A stretch of 50,036 bases of DNA from Amycolatopsis coloradensis (GCF_037997115.1 NZ_CP150484.1:3358319-3408354), one strand, 5' to 3'. Counted from the first letter of the stretch, positions 34,508 to 43,217 are shown. A program made the numbers and translations. The notes: generated from the letters alone by a model not told the origin.

Positions 34508-35827
34508 GTGATCACCTTCGTCCCGGAACCCCACCTCCTCGAATCGCCGCGCGGGCGTGAGTGGCCGGCACTCCCCGGTACCCGCGTGGCGGTCACCGCC
34601 GAACCGCCGTCCGCCGCCGACGTGGTCGTCGTCGGGGCGGGCCCGGCCGGGCTCGCGGTCGCTTCCGCGCTGTGGCACCACGGCGTGACCGACATCGTCG
34701 TCGTCGACCGCGACGGCCGTCCCTGCGGCCGCTTCTTCGACCGCGTCGATCTGCTCGGCCAGCGCGTGCTGCGGTCGCCGTACGAGCACCACCCCGGCGT
34801 CGAAGGGTACCGCGACTGCGAACTCCTGGACTTCGCCCGGCTGCACTGGTCGGTGCTCACCCCGGTGGAACGGCGGGAGATCCGCATGGCGCAGGCCGGG
34901 CATCGCTCGGTCGTGCCCGTCGACGTCTTCGAGGCCTACTGCCGTCATCTCGCGGCGAGTCATCACGTCACCGAGCGGACCTGGCGCGGTTCGGTCCGCG
35001 AGGTGCTGCCGACCGCGGACGCCGTCACCGTCCGCGCCGACCGGTTCTCCGTCACCGCGCGGCACGTCGTGCTGTGCCTCGGAGAGGAGCGCCGGTCCGC
35101 CCCGGACACCTGGTGGGGCGGCGGCCGTCCACCGCGCGGGGTGAGCTACTGGGACGAACCCGTTCCCGATGGCGGGAAGCGGCTCGCCGTCGTCGGTGCC
35201 GGCCTCACTGCCGCGCACCTGATCTCCAACGGTCTCGCCCAGGGCCGCGAGGTGCACTGGGTGGTCCGCGAAGCGGGCGAACGCTACCAGTGCGCCGACG
35301 TCAACTCGTCGTTCTTCCGGCCCGAAGGCCGCGCTCGTTTCGACGGCGTGAGCTGGTCCGAGCGGCTCGAACTGATGGGCCGGTTCCGGCGCGCGTCGAT
35401 CATGTTCGAGTTCCGACCGATGCTCCAAGCGGCCGAAGCCGAAGGCAGGCTGATCGTGCATCGCGGCAGGGCGGTCACGAAGGTGACGCCCGGTGTCGGC
35501 CTCCACCTCGAAGACGGTTCGCGGGTGCCCGTGGACCACGCCGTACTGGCGCTCGGCACCACGCCGTCGATCGGGGACGGTCTGATGCCCGACGAGGCCG
35601 TCCTCGACCGTGGCGGCTGGCCGCGGCTGGACGAACGCACCTTCGCCTACCTTGGCGCGCCCCGGGTCTTCGCCGTCGGCGCGGCCGCGGGGATGGCGCT
35701 GGGGCCCGCCGCCCGCAACATCGACGGTCACCGCGTCGCCACCGCACGGGTCGCGGCCACCGTCGCCGAGAACCTGCGGCGCGACCTCCCGCTGCGGACG
35801 GCCACGAAGGACGTCGCCCGTGTCTGA
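34508..35827 (+). CDS. FAD/NAD(P)-dependent oxidoreductase (monooxygenase-like)
   Basis: 439 residues. Two Rossmann motifs: GAGPAGLAVA (about 43-52, FAD) and GAGLTAAHLI (about 236-245, NAD(P)). A closing ALGTTPSIGDG and FAVGAAAGMALGPAARNIDGHR indicate the FAD end. The layout is like flavin monooxygenases of the ornithine-hydroxylase/FMO type or lycopene-cyclase-like NAD(P)-binding proteins. The substrate is unknown. It overlaps the following gene by 8 bases, making a three-gene set with the proteins at 35820 and 36274. Confidence 0.78.
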   Translation: MITFVPEPHLLESPRGREWPALPGTRVAVTAEPPSAADVVVVGAGPAGLAVASALWHHGVTDIVVVDRDGRPCGRFFDRVDLLGQRVLRSPYEHHPGVEGYRDCELLDFARLHWSVLTPVERREIRMAQAGHRSVVPVDVFEAYCRHLAASHHVTERTWRGSVREVLPTADAVTVRADRFSVTARHVVLCLGEERRSAPDTWWGGGRPPRGVSYWDEPVPDGGKRLAVVGAGLTAAHLISNGLAQGREVHWVVREAGERYQCADVNSSFFRPEGRARFDGVSWSERLELMGRFRRASIMFEFRPMLQAAEAEGRLIVHRGRAVTKVTPGVGLHLEDGSRVPVDHAVLALGTTPSIGDGLMPDEAVLDRGGWPRLDERTFAYLGAPRVFAVGAAAGMALGPAARNIDGHRVATARVAATVAENLRRDLPLRTATKDVARV

Positions 35828-36302
35828 GCCTTACGACTCCCGCTTCACCCTGCCGTCGATCGACGACGCTCCCTCGACCGAGGCCGGGGTGATCCTGCTG
35901 GGGCTGGACGCCGAACGCCTGCTCGCCGGCGTCGGGCTCGCCCGGATCGCCGACGAGCCCGCGCTGGTCGCCCTCGCCGTGGACCAGGCCCGGCACGACG
36001 CGCTCGACCTCCGCACCGAAGCGCTGGTCGAGGCCGGCATCCTCCGCTGGCGCGCGGTCCGCCCGCTGATCGAAGCAGGTCCGGAGATGGCGTCGGCGGG
36101 TTCCCTGCGCCGAGAATGGGAACACGCGACCGCGCGCGTCACCGCCACGGTGACCGGGCTGGGACCGGCATCGGTGTCCTGCCTCGCGGCCTGCTGGCTG
36201 CGGCGCGACGACATCGACGACGCGGTCCGGTCCGCCTCGACCATGCGGTCGCCGGAACAGGGGAGCGCACAAGATGTCCTATCTCGGGTCTTTGCCGACT
36301 GA
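35820..36302 (+). CDS. Unknown protein, 160 residues
   Basis: GTG 35820 overlaps the oxidoreductase stop. Mostly helical and acidic, with DLRTEALVEAGILRWRAVRP and a central SCLAACWLRRDD holding two Cys. Its end overlaps the next gene by 29 bases. The tight coupling to the FAD enzyme and the AhpD-like protein suggests a shared pathway. No family recognised. Confidence 0.65.
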   Translation: MSEPYDSRFTLPSIDDAPSTEAGVILLGLDAERLLAGVGLARIADEPALVALAVDQARHDALDLRTEALVEAGILRWRAVRPLIEAGPEMASAGSLRREWEHATARVTATVTGLGPASVSCLAACWLRRDDIDDAVRSASTMRSPEQGSAQDVLSRVFAD

Positions 36303-36819
36303 CGCCACTCTGCTGCAGGTTTTCCAGCGGTTTCCCGCCCCGGCGGCGAAGCTGCTGGACTTGCACGAGCTGATCATGCGGGCGCCGTCGGCGTTCGGCG
36401 CGGGGGAGCGGGAGCTGATCGCGGCCTACGTCTCCGGCGTCAACGACTGCGGGTACTGCCACGGGGTCCACACCGTCACCGCGGAGGCTTTCGGTGTCCC
36501 GGAAGGACTTCTGACCGCCGCACTGGACGACCTCGGTTCCGCGCCCGTGGACGAGCGCATGAAGCCCGTGCTGGCCTATGTGGGCAAGCTGACGCGTACG
36601 CCGTCCCAAGTGACCGAAGAGGACGCTGAGGCCGTCTTCGCGGCGGGCTGGGACGAAGCCGCGCTGCACGACGCGGTGCTCGTGTGCGCCCTGTTCAACT
36701 TCATGAACCGGATGGTCGAGGGGCTCGGGATCCGCGCCGACGCCGCGTACGCGAAGACGTCCGGCGTGCGCCTGAAAGAGGGCGGATACGCCGGCCTGGC
36801 GACCCTGCTCGGCTCCTGA
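36274..36819 (+). CDS. AhpD-like peroxidase-related protein (copy B)
   Basis: 181 residues, ATG 36274 with GGGGAG upstream. It has the complete E-x11-CxxC-x3-H signature (C59-GY-C62, H66) of alkylhydroperoxidase-like proteins, with standard length for the peroxidase-related subgroup. Probably reduces or disposes of peroxides with a thiol partner. It is the second protein with this active site in the window; the two differ strongly outside it. Confidence 0.88.
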   Translation: MSYLGSLPTDATLLQVFQRFPAPAAKLLDLHELIMRAPSAFGAGERELIAAYVSGVNDCGYCHGVHTVTAEAFGVPEGLLTAALDDLGSAPVDERMKPVLAYVGKLTRTPSQVTEEDAEAVFAAGWDEAALHDAVLVCALFNFMNRMVEGLGIRADAAYAKTSGVRLKEGGYAGLATLLGS

Positions 36820-36907
36820 AACCTCTGTCCATAGTGGACGCATCGATTGGTCTGTTCGGGGTAGTCCCGTGACTATCGGTGATCGTGGCATAAAGAGATC
36901 GCTTCGG

Positions 36908-36935
36908 CGCGCACCGTCACCGATGACGGTGCGCG
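36908..36935. terminator. Terminator hairpin after the AhpD-like gene
   Basis: Perfect 12-base stem (36908-36919 with 36924-36935) and CCGA tetraloop. 36836-37103 holds no other supportable gene. Confidence 0.7.
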
Positions 36936-37103
36936 TTACTCCATTCGATGGCGTTGATCGCGGGAATGGAGCAATCGCGAGAACCTTCCGGAGTAGGCAA
37001 AAAGCATATTCCCGCGATGATGCACGGCACTGGTTGGGAAACGGACATGCGGGCACGATCGTCTCATTGAAAGAAAGCCCCGACCAGCCTGGGAGTCATT
37101 TCG

Positions 37104-37292
37104 ATGCAGAACGCTGCGACCGACAACGTCCGTTCGCTCTTCGCCGTCCGGGGAATCGACACCACTTCGGCCGGGCACCAGGTCGAGCTGGTGATCGACC
37201 GGTTCGACAACTGGTCCAACCGGCAGGGTGGGCAGGTCTTCGGCTGTTTCACCACCTGTGAGGTCCCTCCGCCTCTGGTCGAGGCGAGCTGA
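37104..37292 (+). CDS. 62-residue peptide, candidate RiPP precursor
   Basis: ATG 37104 after GGGAG, with its own terminator downstream. The first 45 residues look like a leader (helical, acidic and amphipathic: HQVELVIDRFDNWSN). The end, GCFTTCEVPPPLVEAS, carries Cys, Thr, Thr, Cys and Ser, residues that a YcaO/SagB pair could turn into azoles. No precursor adjoins the YcaO gene, so this is the best candidate in the window, 24 kb away. It could also be an unrelated small protein. A cleavage site is not obvious; GG at residues 42-43 and VFG before the Cys are possible. Confidence 0.6.
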   Translation: MQNAATDNVRSLFAVRGIDTTSAGHQVELVIDRFDNWSNRQGGQVFGCFTTCEVPPPLVEAS

Positions 37293-37310
37293 AACCCGGC
37301 CACCCGCTCC

Positions 37311-37351
37311 GCCGACCGCCTCTCACATCGCGAACGTGAGAGGCGGTCGGC
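37311..37351 (+). terminator. Terminator of the 62-residue peptide gene
   Basis: 16-base perfect stem (GCCGACCGCCTCTCAC at 37311-37326 and complement at 37336-37351), 9-base loop, followed by a short T-rich stretch. The next 190 bases (to 37538) hold only the promoter region of the response regulator. Confidence 0.85.
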
Positions 37352-37538
37352 TTTGTGAGCTTACGGAAAGTCGCCAATGAGTGCGGCACTCGTATCCGGG
37401 TAACTCGTTCGCCGCGTAATCCACCAAGTCGGATATCCCTTGGCAGAGTCGACTCATCACTCGAATGGTGGAACGCATTTCGGTTGGCCGTGTTTAAGTT
37501 GGGTGACGGGGGCAGCGTGCGCGGAGGGGGCGGCGCCG

Positions 37539-38147
37539 ATGGTGATCAGAGTTCTCATAGCCGAGGACATGCATATCGTCAGAGGGGCCCTGGTAGCGCT
37601 CCTGCGGCTGGAGCCGGATATCGAAGTGGTGTCCGAAGTGGCGTCCGGAGACGAGATCCTGGCCGCCGCGCGGAGTTCGCGGATTCAGGTCGCGATCATC
37701 GACATCGACCTTCCCGGCAAGGACGGGCTCACCGCGGCCACCGAAATCCACGAGCAGCTTCCCGAGGTCAGGACGCTGATCCTGACCAGCCTCGGCAGAC
37801 CAGGCACTCTTCGCCGGGCGCTGGCGGCCAAGGTCAACGGTTTCCTGTTGAAAGACGCCCCCGCGGAGAAGCTCGCCAACGCGGTGCGCGGGGTGGCCGC
37901 CGGACGGAGGATGGTCGACGGCGAGCTGGCGCTGGCCGCCTGGGACACCGTGGACTGCCCGCTGACCCCGCGCGAGATCGACGTCCTGCGGTTGACCGCG
38001 GAGGGCCGCGACACCCTGGAGGTCGCGGCGAAGGCGTTCCTCTCCACCGGAACGGTGCGCAACTACCTGACCACGATCGTGGCAAAGCTCAACGCACGCA
38101 ACCGGGTCGACGCGATCCGGATCGCGAAGGAATCCGGCTGGCTCTGA
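37539..38147 (+). CDS. NarL-type response regulator 1
   Basis: 202 residues from ATG 37539, with GGAGGGGG upstream. The receiver (about 1-118) has AEDMHIVRGALVALL, the phosphorylated Asp55 in IDIDLPGKDG, and Lys in LLKDAP. The LuxR-type helix-turn-helix (about 135-200) has PLTPREIDVLRLTAEG and GTVRNYLTTIVAKLNARNR. The paralogues at 43218 and 46489 share most of this sequence. It converges on the double histidine kinase with only 17 bases between, which suggests a cognate pair. Confidence 0.92.
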   Translation: MVIRVLIAEDMHIVRGALVALLRLEPDIEVVSEVASGDEILAAARSSRIQVAIIDIDLPGKDGLTAATEIHEQLPEVRTLILTSLGRPGTLRRALAAKVNGFLLKDAPAEKLANAVRGVAAGRRMVDGELALAAWDTVDCPLTPREIDVLRLTAEGRDTLEVAAKAFLSTGTVRNYLTTIVAKLNARNRVDAIRIAKESGWL

Positions 38148-38164
38148 GCGGTGCTGGCCGTGGT

Positions 38165-40594
38165 CTAGACCGGCACCACGGCACGCAACCGGAACCGTCC
38201 GTCGGCCTCGACACCGGCGGTCAACTCGCCACCCAGCCCGGCGACGCGATCCGACATGTTCGTGATGCCACTGCCCGCGACCTCGACCCGCGCCGGCTTG
38301 TCCGGATTCCGAGGTTGCCCGTTCACGACGCCGTCGTTGACGATGTCCAGCGCGACCCCGTTGCCGACCCGCCGCACCGCGATCTCGCATCGTTCGACCT
38401 TGCTGTGCCGCAACACGTTCGTCACGCTCTCGCGCAGCACCACGGCCAGCACCGTGCGCACCGGGGCAGGCAGATCCCCGTGTTCCATCTCCAGCCGCAC
38501 CTGGACGTCAGCGGCCGTCAGTACCGCCTGTGCGGACCGCGACTCCTTGTCCAGCGACAGTTCGCGGTAGCCGCTTGCCACCGAGCGGACGTCGGTCAGT
38601 GCCTGCCGGGTCAGGCCGAGGATCTCCAGCAGCTCGTCGGAGGCCCGCGTGGTGTCGATGTCCATGATCCGGCTGGTCAGCTCGCTCTTCAGCGCGATCG
38701 CCGAGAGGCTCATGCCGAGCAGGTCGTGCAGGTCGCGGGCGAAGCGCAGCCGTTCCTCGGCGACCGCGACCTCGGCCAGCCGTTTCCTGGTCTCACCCAG
38801 TTCGGTCACCAGCCGGGTCAGCCAGATGAGCCCGAAGACCATCAGGCCGGTGTTCAGTTGGGACGCGAAGGTGTTGAACGCGTCGAGGAAGCCGGCGCCG
38901 GACTCGATCCGGATGAGCACGGGCCCGGCGACCGTCGCGGCGAACGCTGACCATCCCGCGATCGGCGGAAGCACCAGCAGGGCGGTGCCGGCGAACAGGC
39001 TGGGCAGGCTCACCCAGGCGTTCCCGAGCGGGATCAGCGGCAGAAAGACCAGACAGGCCTGGACGAACAGCAGCGCGTAGCTCCGCCGTGAGCGCAGCCG
39101 GACGTTCGGCCGGGCGAAATAGGCCAGTTGCAGGGTGACGAGTGCGGTGAGGGGGCCGGCGACGAGCGCGATGCGCCAGCCGTCCCCGGTCAGGTTGAAG
39201 ACCCGGGACATGGCCGAGAGACCGAAGACGATGAAGACCGCCGTCAGCATCCACTGGACGTTCCTGGCGTCGATCCGGGACCAGTGACTGGGACCCCGCG
39301 CCAGTGCGGCTTCGGCGGGGTCGGCCTGCTCGGGCACCGGCAGTTCGGCATGGAGGCGCCATCGTCCGGTCGAGTCGGGACCCGCGCTGAGCGTCCCGCC
39401 GTGTCCGATGATCTCGTCTGTCACCTCGCGGAGGCTCTCGGCCGTCTCCGCCGGGACGTCCTCGTGCGCCGTGCCGTCGTGGACGATCTCCAGCGCGACG
39501 CGGCCCTCGCTGGTGCGCACGGCGATCTCGCAGTGTTGGACGCCGGTGTAGCGGAGCACGTTCGTGACGCCCTCTCGCAGCACCTTCGCCAGCAAGGTGC
39601 GCAGCTTCACCGGCAGCTCGACCTGTTCGAGATCGACCCGCACCGCGACGTTCGAGGCTGAAAGCAACGACACCGCGGTGCGCGATTCCTTGTCCAGCGA
39701 CAGCTCACGGTACCCCCTGGCCACCGACCGCACGTCGGACAGCGTGCGCTGCGCGATCCCGGTGATCTCGGCCAGTTCCTCGCGCGCCCGCTGCGGTGAC
39801 TTGCGCAGGAGCCGGTGCACCAGTTCACCCTTGAGCGAGATCGCGGACAGACCGAGCCCGAGCAGGTCGTGCAGGTCCTTGGCGAAGGCCAGCCTCTGCT
39901 CCGCCACGGCTCGCCTCGCCAGTTCGGTGCGGGCCTGATGCAGTTCGTTCACCAGCCTCGCGAGCCAGGTCAGCAGATACGTGACCAGCCCGTAGACCAC
40001 CGCGCTGACCGTGTCGATCGTCGCTCCGAGCGCGGAGTCGGCATGGATCCACAGGATCCACGACGTGGCCGCGATGAGGGTGGTGAACACCGGCCAGCCG
40101 ACCCGCGGGCGGAGGATCAGCAGCGAACTGCCGGCTGCGATGGTGGTCAGCGAGGTCAGCGCCTCGTCGAAGTGCAGTACCGGCAGATAGGCGAGACCGG
40201 TCTGGACCCCCAGAGTCGCCTTCGCCCGCCGGGTGTCCAGGCGGATCGCCGGGCGGCTGAAGTACAGCAGCTGGATCGCGAGCACGGGCCCGACGTACAG
40301 CACGGCCAGCAAGCCGTGCTGAAGGTCCATCCCAGGCTGAAGCAGGACGCCGAGCAGACCGAAGAGGCAGGCGTTGACGAAGACGACGGTGATGACCAGC
40401 CCGGCGAGGAACAGCGCCCGGCGAGGACGCCGGTCGATGCCGGCGGTTCCGAGAGGTTCGGCGGTCACAGCGAGCTGGTCCGGCACAGGCACCCCAGTCG
40501 TAACAGAAAGACGGCTCGATCTGGTCCGTTCCCCCTCGCGACGGCCCGGGCCTTGACACGGCCTTCCATCGCTATGATTCGGATCATAGCCCAT
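38165..40594 (-). CDS. Double DesK-type sensor histidine kinase
   Basis: About 809 residues if ATG 40594 is the start; GTG 40492 is an alternative, neither having a strong ribosome site. The protein is two kinases in tandem. Each half has four to six membrane helices, a HisKA_3 phosphoacceptor motif (DLHDLLG: H242 and H623) and a GYRELSLDKESR segment. Each also has an N-box (LREGVTNVLRY and LRESVTNVLRH). Only the second half has a clear G-box (GSGITNMSDRVAGLGGEL); the first has EIIGHGGTLSAG with the glycine-rich part lost, so its ATPase is probably weak or inactive. It senses through the membrane and likely phosphorylates regulator 1. Confidence 0.88.
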   Translation of the reverse strand: MGYDPNHSDGRPCQGPGRREGERTRSSRLSVTTGVPVPDQLAVTAEPLGTAGIDRRPRRALFLAGLVITVVFVNACLFGLLGVLLQPGMDLQHGLLAVLYVGPVLAIQLLYFSRPAIRLDTRRAKATLGVQTGLAYLPVLHFDEALTSLTTIAAGSSLLILRPRVGWPVFTTLIAATSWILWIHADSALGATIDTVSAVVYGLVTYLLTWLARLVNELHQARTELARRAVAEQRLAFAKDLHDLLGLGLSAISLKGELVHRLLRKSPQRAREELAEITGIAQRTLSDVRSVARGYRELSLDKESRTAVSLLSASNVAVRVDLEQVELPVKLRTLLAKVLREGVTNVLRYTGVQHCEIAVRTSEGRVALEIVHDGTAHEDVPAETAESLREVTDEIIGHGGTLSAGPDSTGRWRLHAELPVPEQADPAEAALARGPSHWSRIDARNVQWMLTAVFIVFGLSAMSRVFNLTGDGWRIALVAGPLTALVTLQLAYFARPNVRLRSRRSYALLFVQACLVFLPLIPLGNAWVSLPSLFAGTALLVLPPIAGWSAFAATVAGPVLIRIESGAGFLDAFNTFASQLNTGLMVFGLIWLTRLVTELGETRKRLAEVAVAEERLRFARDLHDLLGMSLSAIALKSELTSRIMDIDTTRASDELLEILGLTRQALTDVRSVASGYRELSLDKESRSAQAVLTAADVQVRLEMEHGDLPAPVRTVLAVVLRESVTNVLRHSKVERCEIAVRRVGNGVALDIVNDGVVNGQPRNPDKPARVEVAGSGITNMSDRVAGLGGELTAGVEADGRFRLRAVVPV
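40571..40590. promoter_or_regulatory. Near-perfect 20-base palindrome upstream of the double kinase
   Basis: GCTATGATTC meets GGATCATAGC with one mismatch. It sits 20 bases inside the longest kinase reading but upstream of the alternative GTG start, and 254 bases from the divergent gene at 40844. It could be an operator. Confidence 0.4.
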
Positions 40595-40843
40595 GTTCGT
40601 TACCCGGGTCGGTCCCTTCGGATAACGGAAGAACGGCGAACAGGGAGACGCTTTCCCTGCTGGGGACGGGAAAAATCCGGTGTTCACCCGCACGGGTGTG
40701 GGCTGTTCGCACCACCGCGTTCATCGCGGAACATACCACGATGGAAGACGCGGCGGCCGGGAACGGGCGCGGAGATCCACTGTGTACGCGGCCCGCGACA
40801 GCCTCTCGCGGCGGGCGGGGCCCAGTGGCCTTAAGCTCTGCGC

Positions 40844-41464
40844 ATGGCCAGGTATTTCGACGTACATCCGGAAAATCCGCAACGGCGCGCGATCGGACAG
40901 GTCGTCGACATCCTGCGCGAAGACGGGCTCATCGCGTATCCGACGGACTCCTGCTTCGCCCTCGGCTGCCAGCTGGGGAACAGGCAGGGCATCGACCGCA
41001 TCCGGAGCATCCGCAAGCTGGACGACCGCCACCACTTCACCCTGGTGTGCCAGGATTTCGCTCAGCTGGGCCAGTTCGTGCACGTGGACAACGCGGTCTT
41101 CCGCGCGGTCAAAGCGTCCACCCCCGGCAGCTACACGTTCATCCTCCCGGCCACCAAGGAGGTTCCGCGCCGGCTGCTGCACGCCAAGAAGAAGACCGTC
41201 GGCGTGCGCATCCCGGACCACGTGGTCACCCAGGCGCTGCTGGGCGAACTCGGCGAACCGCTGCTGTCGAGCACGCTGCTGCTGCCCGACCAGGAGGAGC
41301 CGATGACCCAGGGCTGGGACATCAAGGAACATCTGGAGCACGTGGTGGACGCGGTGATCGACTCCGGTGACTGCGGGGTCGAACCCACCACCGTCATCGA
41401 TTTCTCGTCGGGGGAACCGGAGATCGTGCGGCGGGGCGCCGGCGACACCGCACGGTTCGAATAG
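40844..41464 (+). CDS. Sua5/YciO/YrdC-domain protein
   Basis: 206 residues. The YrdC fold shows GLIAYPTDSCFALGC (about 29-43), IRKLDDRHHFTLVC, GSYTFILPATKEVPRR and VGVRIPDH. The family includes L-threonylcarbamoyladenylate synthase for tRNA t6A; this length and sequence fit the YciO branch, whose role is less certain. It is monocistronic, with a GC-rich hairpin between it and the convergent HxlR gene. Confidence 0.88.
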   Translation: MARYFDVHPENPQRRAIGQVVDILREDGLIAYPTDSCFALGCQLGNRQGIDRIRSIRKLDDRHHFTLVCQDFAQLGQFVHVDNAVFRAVKASTPGSYTFILPATKEVPRRLLHAKKKTVGVRIPDHVVTQALLGELGEPLLSSTLLLPDQEEPMTQGWDIKEHLEHVVDAVIDSGDCGVEPTTVIDFSSGEPEIVRRGAGDTARFE

Positions 41465-41467
41465 GAA

Positions 41468-41495
41468 CGGCGGGACCGGCGTCCCGGCCCCGCCG
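41468..41495. terminator. Bidirectional terminator between convergent genes
   Basis: 12-base stem (41468-41479 with 41484-41495, one mismatch) and 4-base loop between the stops at 41464 and 41508. Confidence 0.65.
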
Positions 41496-41507
41496 CTGGA
41501 ACGGTCC

Positions 41508-42194
41508 TCAGTGCGTGACGAGCCCTTCGGTCTTCGTCGGCGCGGAGGGGATGTGGAACATCCGGGTGAACAGCTCCAGCTTGTCCGGATCGCCCTTGAC
41601 GGCCACGGCGCCGCTGGTGAGCGCGCTCGCCGCGTCCATCTCGCCGTTCAGCAGCTTCAGCATGTACGGGCCGCGCGGCTCGATGACGAGGTCCGGGTCC
41701 GGGTGCGTGCCCTCGCCCGCGGTCAGGGCGCCGTCCTCGATCACCGCGTGGATGACCATCTCGCCGCCGTAGTGCATTTCGAACGCGCAGTGGACGCCAT
41801 GGGCCGCGTCCGGCTGGAACGTGGTGTACAGCGACAGGATGGCCGAGTCGAGGGTGAACAGGTCGTCCGCCGTCTGGTCGCCGAGCGAACGGGCACCCCA
41901 CAGGCCCAGCTGCAGCAGGATCTGGTCGAGGTCGTTGCCGTACTCGGTCAGCTCGTAGACCACCCCGGCGTCGAGCTGCGAGAGCACCCGGCGCTGGACG
42001 ACACCGTGCTGCTCCAGCTCGTTGAGCCGGGTCGACAGGATGCTCATCGGGATCTTCGGCAAGCCCTGTTGCAGCTCGTCGAACCGTTTCGGGCCGAGTA
42101 CCAGGTCACGGATCACGAGCAGGGACCAGCGTTCCCCGATGATCTCGAGGGCGCGGGCGAGGCCGCAGAACTGGCCATAGGTGCGAGCGGTCAT
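41508..42194 (-). CDS. HxlR-family transcriptional regulator (copy 2)
   Basis: 228 residues, the same length as copy 1 (7501-8187), and identical at many positions (YGQFCGLARALEIIGERWSL, DLVLGPKRF, LDSAILSLYTTF). GAGGAG lies 7 bases before ATG 42194. The C-terminal half has diverged more than the HTH, so ligands may differ. Directly downstream of SARP copy 2, 47 bases apart. Confidence 0.88.
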   Translation of the reverse strand: MTARTYGQFCGLARALEIIGERWSLLVIRDLVLGPKRFDELQQGLPKIPMSILSTRLNELEQHGVVQRRVLSQLDAGVVYELTEYGNDLDQILLQLGLWGARSLGDQTADDLFTLDSAILSLYTTFQPDAAHGVHCAFEMHYGGEMVIHAVIEDGALTAGEGTHPDPDLVIEPRGPYMLKLLNGEMDAASALTSGAVAVKGDPDKLELFTRMFHIPSAPTKTEGLVTH

Positions 42195-42241
42195 GCTTGA
42201 CTCCTCATATTCCTGGATCTGGTCGTGGCGGTGGTGCTCGG

Positions 42242-43054
42242 TCAGCGGACCGGGTGTCCCTCGGAAAGCAGTTCGCGGTGCAGCTCTCGCAGTTCGGCGC
42301 TGGGTTTCACCCCCAGTTCGTCCTCGAGCCTGGAGCGCAGCCACTCGTAGGACGCCAGGGCGTCGCTGCGTCGTCCGCTGAGCCCCAGTGCGCGGATCAG
42401 GTGGGCGTGCAGGGTTTCGTCGAACGGGTCCGCGGTGGTCAGCGACCGCAGGACGCCGAGCATCTCCCGGTGCCTGCCGGCGCGGATCTCGGCCTCGATC
42501 CACAGGTCGCGGGCATCGCGCCGCTCCTCCAGCAGATAGACGGTGTAGGCGGCGAGGGTCGGTCCACAGTGGATGTTCGCCAGCGGGGGACCGGACCACA
42601 GGTCCAGTGCGGTACGGAAGGCGTGCGCGGCCGCCGCGTCGTCGCCTGCTTCGAGCAGTTCACGGCCGACCCGGTGGAGCCGCTGGAATTCCGCCACGTC
42701 GACCACATCCGCGTCGATCTCGAGCCGGTAGCCGGGCGGGCTGGTGACCAGCAGATCGCCGGTACCACCGGGGTCGAGGTGACGGCGGAGGTGGTGGACG
42801 TAGGTGTGCAGGGCCCGGCGGGCACTGCGGGGCGGGGCTTCGTTCCACAGTTCGTGCACGAGGGAGTCGACGTGGACCGTCCTGCCGGGGCGGATGAGCA
42901 GCATCGCCAGCAGTTGCAGGAGTTTCGGCGTGCTCGGCGCGCGATCGGTGGCATCGATGTGCAGTTCGAGCGGGCCGAGGAGCCGCGCGCGCACGCCGTG
43001 CGGCGCATCGGTCGAGGCGACCGTGTCACCCGGTTCGATCGTCATCGCGTACAT
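42242..43054 (-). CDS. SARP-family activator (copy 2)
   Basis: 270 residues from ATG 43054 with GGAGGGG upstream, as in copy 1. The winged helix (about 20-110: ARLLGPLELHI, PKLLQLLAMLLI, LWNEAPPRSARRALHTYVHHL) is followed by a BTAD half ending ELGVKPSAELRELHRELLSEG. The tail LLSEG(E/H)P is shared with copy 1. With HxlR copy 2 it forms the same two-gene unit in the same order. Probably activates nearby biosynthetic genes. Confidence 0.9.
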   Translation of the reverse strand: MYAMTIEPGDTVASTDAPHGVRARLLGPLELHIDATDRAPSTPKLLQLLAMLLIRPGRTVHVDSLVHELWNEAPPRSARRALHTYVHHLRRHLDPGGTGDLLVTSPPGYRLEIDADVVDVAEFQRLHRVGRELLEAGDDAAAAHAFRTALDLWSGPPLANIHCGPTLAAYTVYLLEERRDARDLWIEAEIRAGRHREMLGVLRSLTTADPFDETLHAHLIRALGLSGRRSDALASYEWLRSRLEDELGVKPSAELRELHRELLSEGHPVR

Positions 43055-43217
43055 CCCCTGCCCCTCCGGACTCCCCTCAATGACGGTGACAGAGGCGGAA
43101 CCTTCGGAACAGTGCCGGAAACACACGACGGACCGTGATTTTTTCTTTGCCCCGTATGCGATCGTCACGAATTTGAGCGCTGAACCGGTTGTGGCAAAAG
43201 AGAAGACGCGAACCGGG

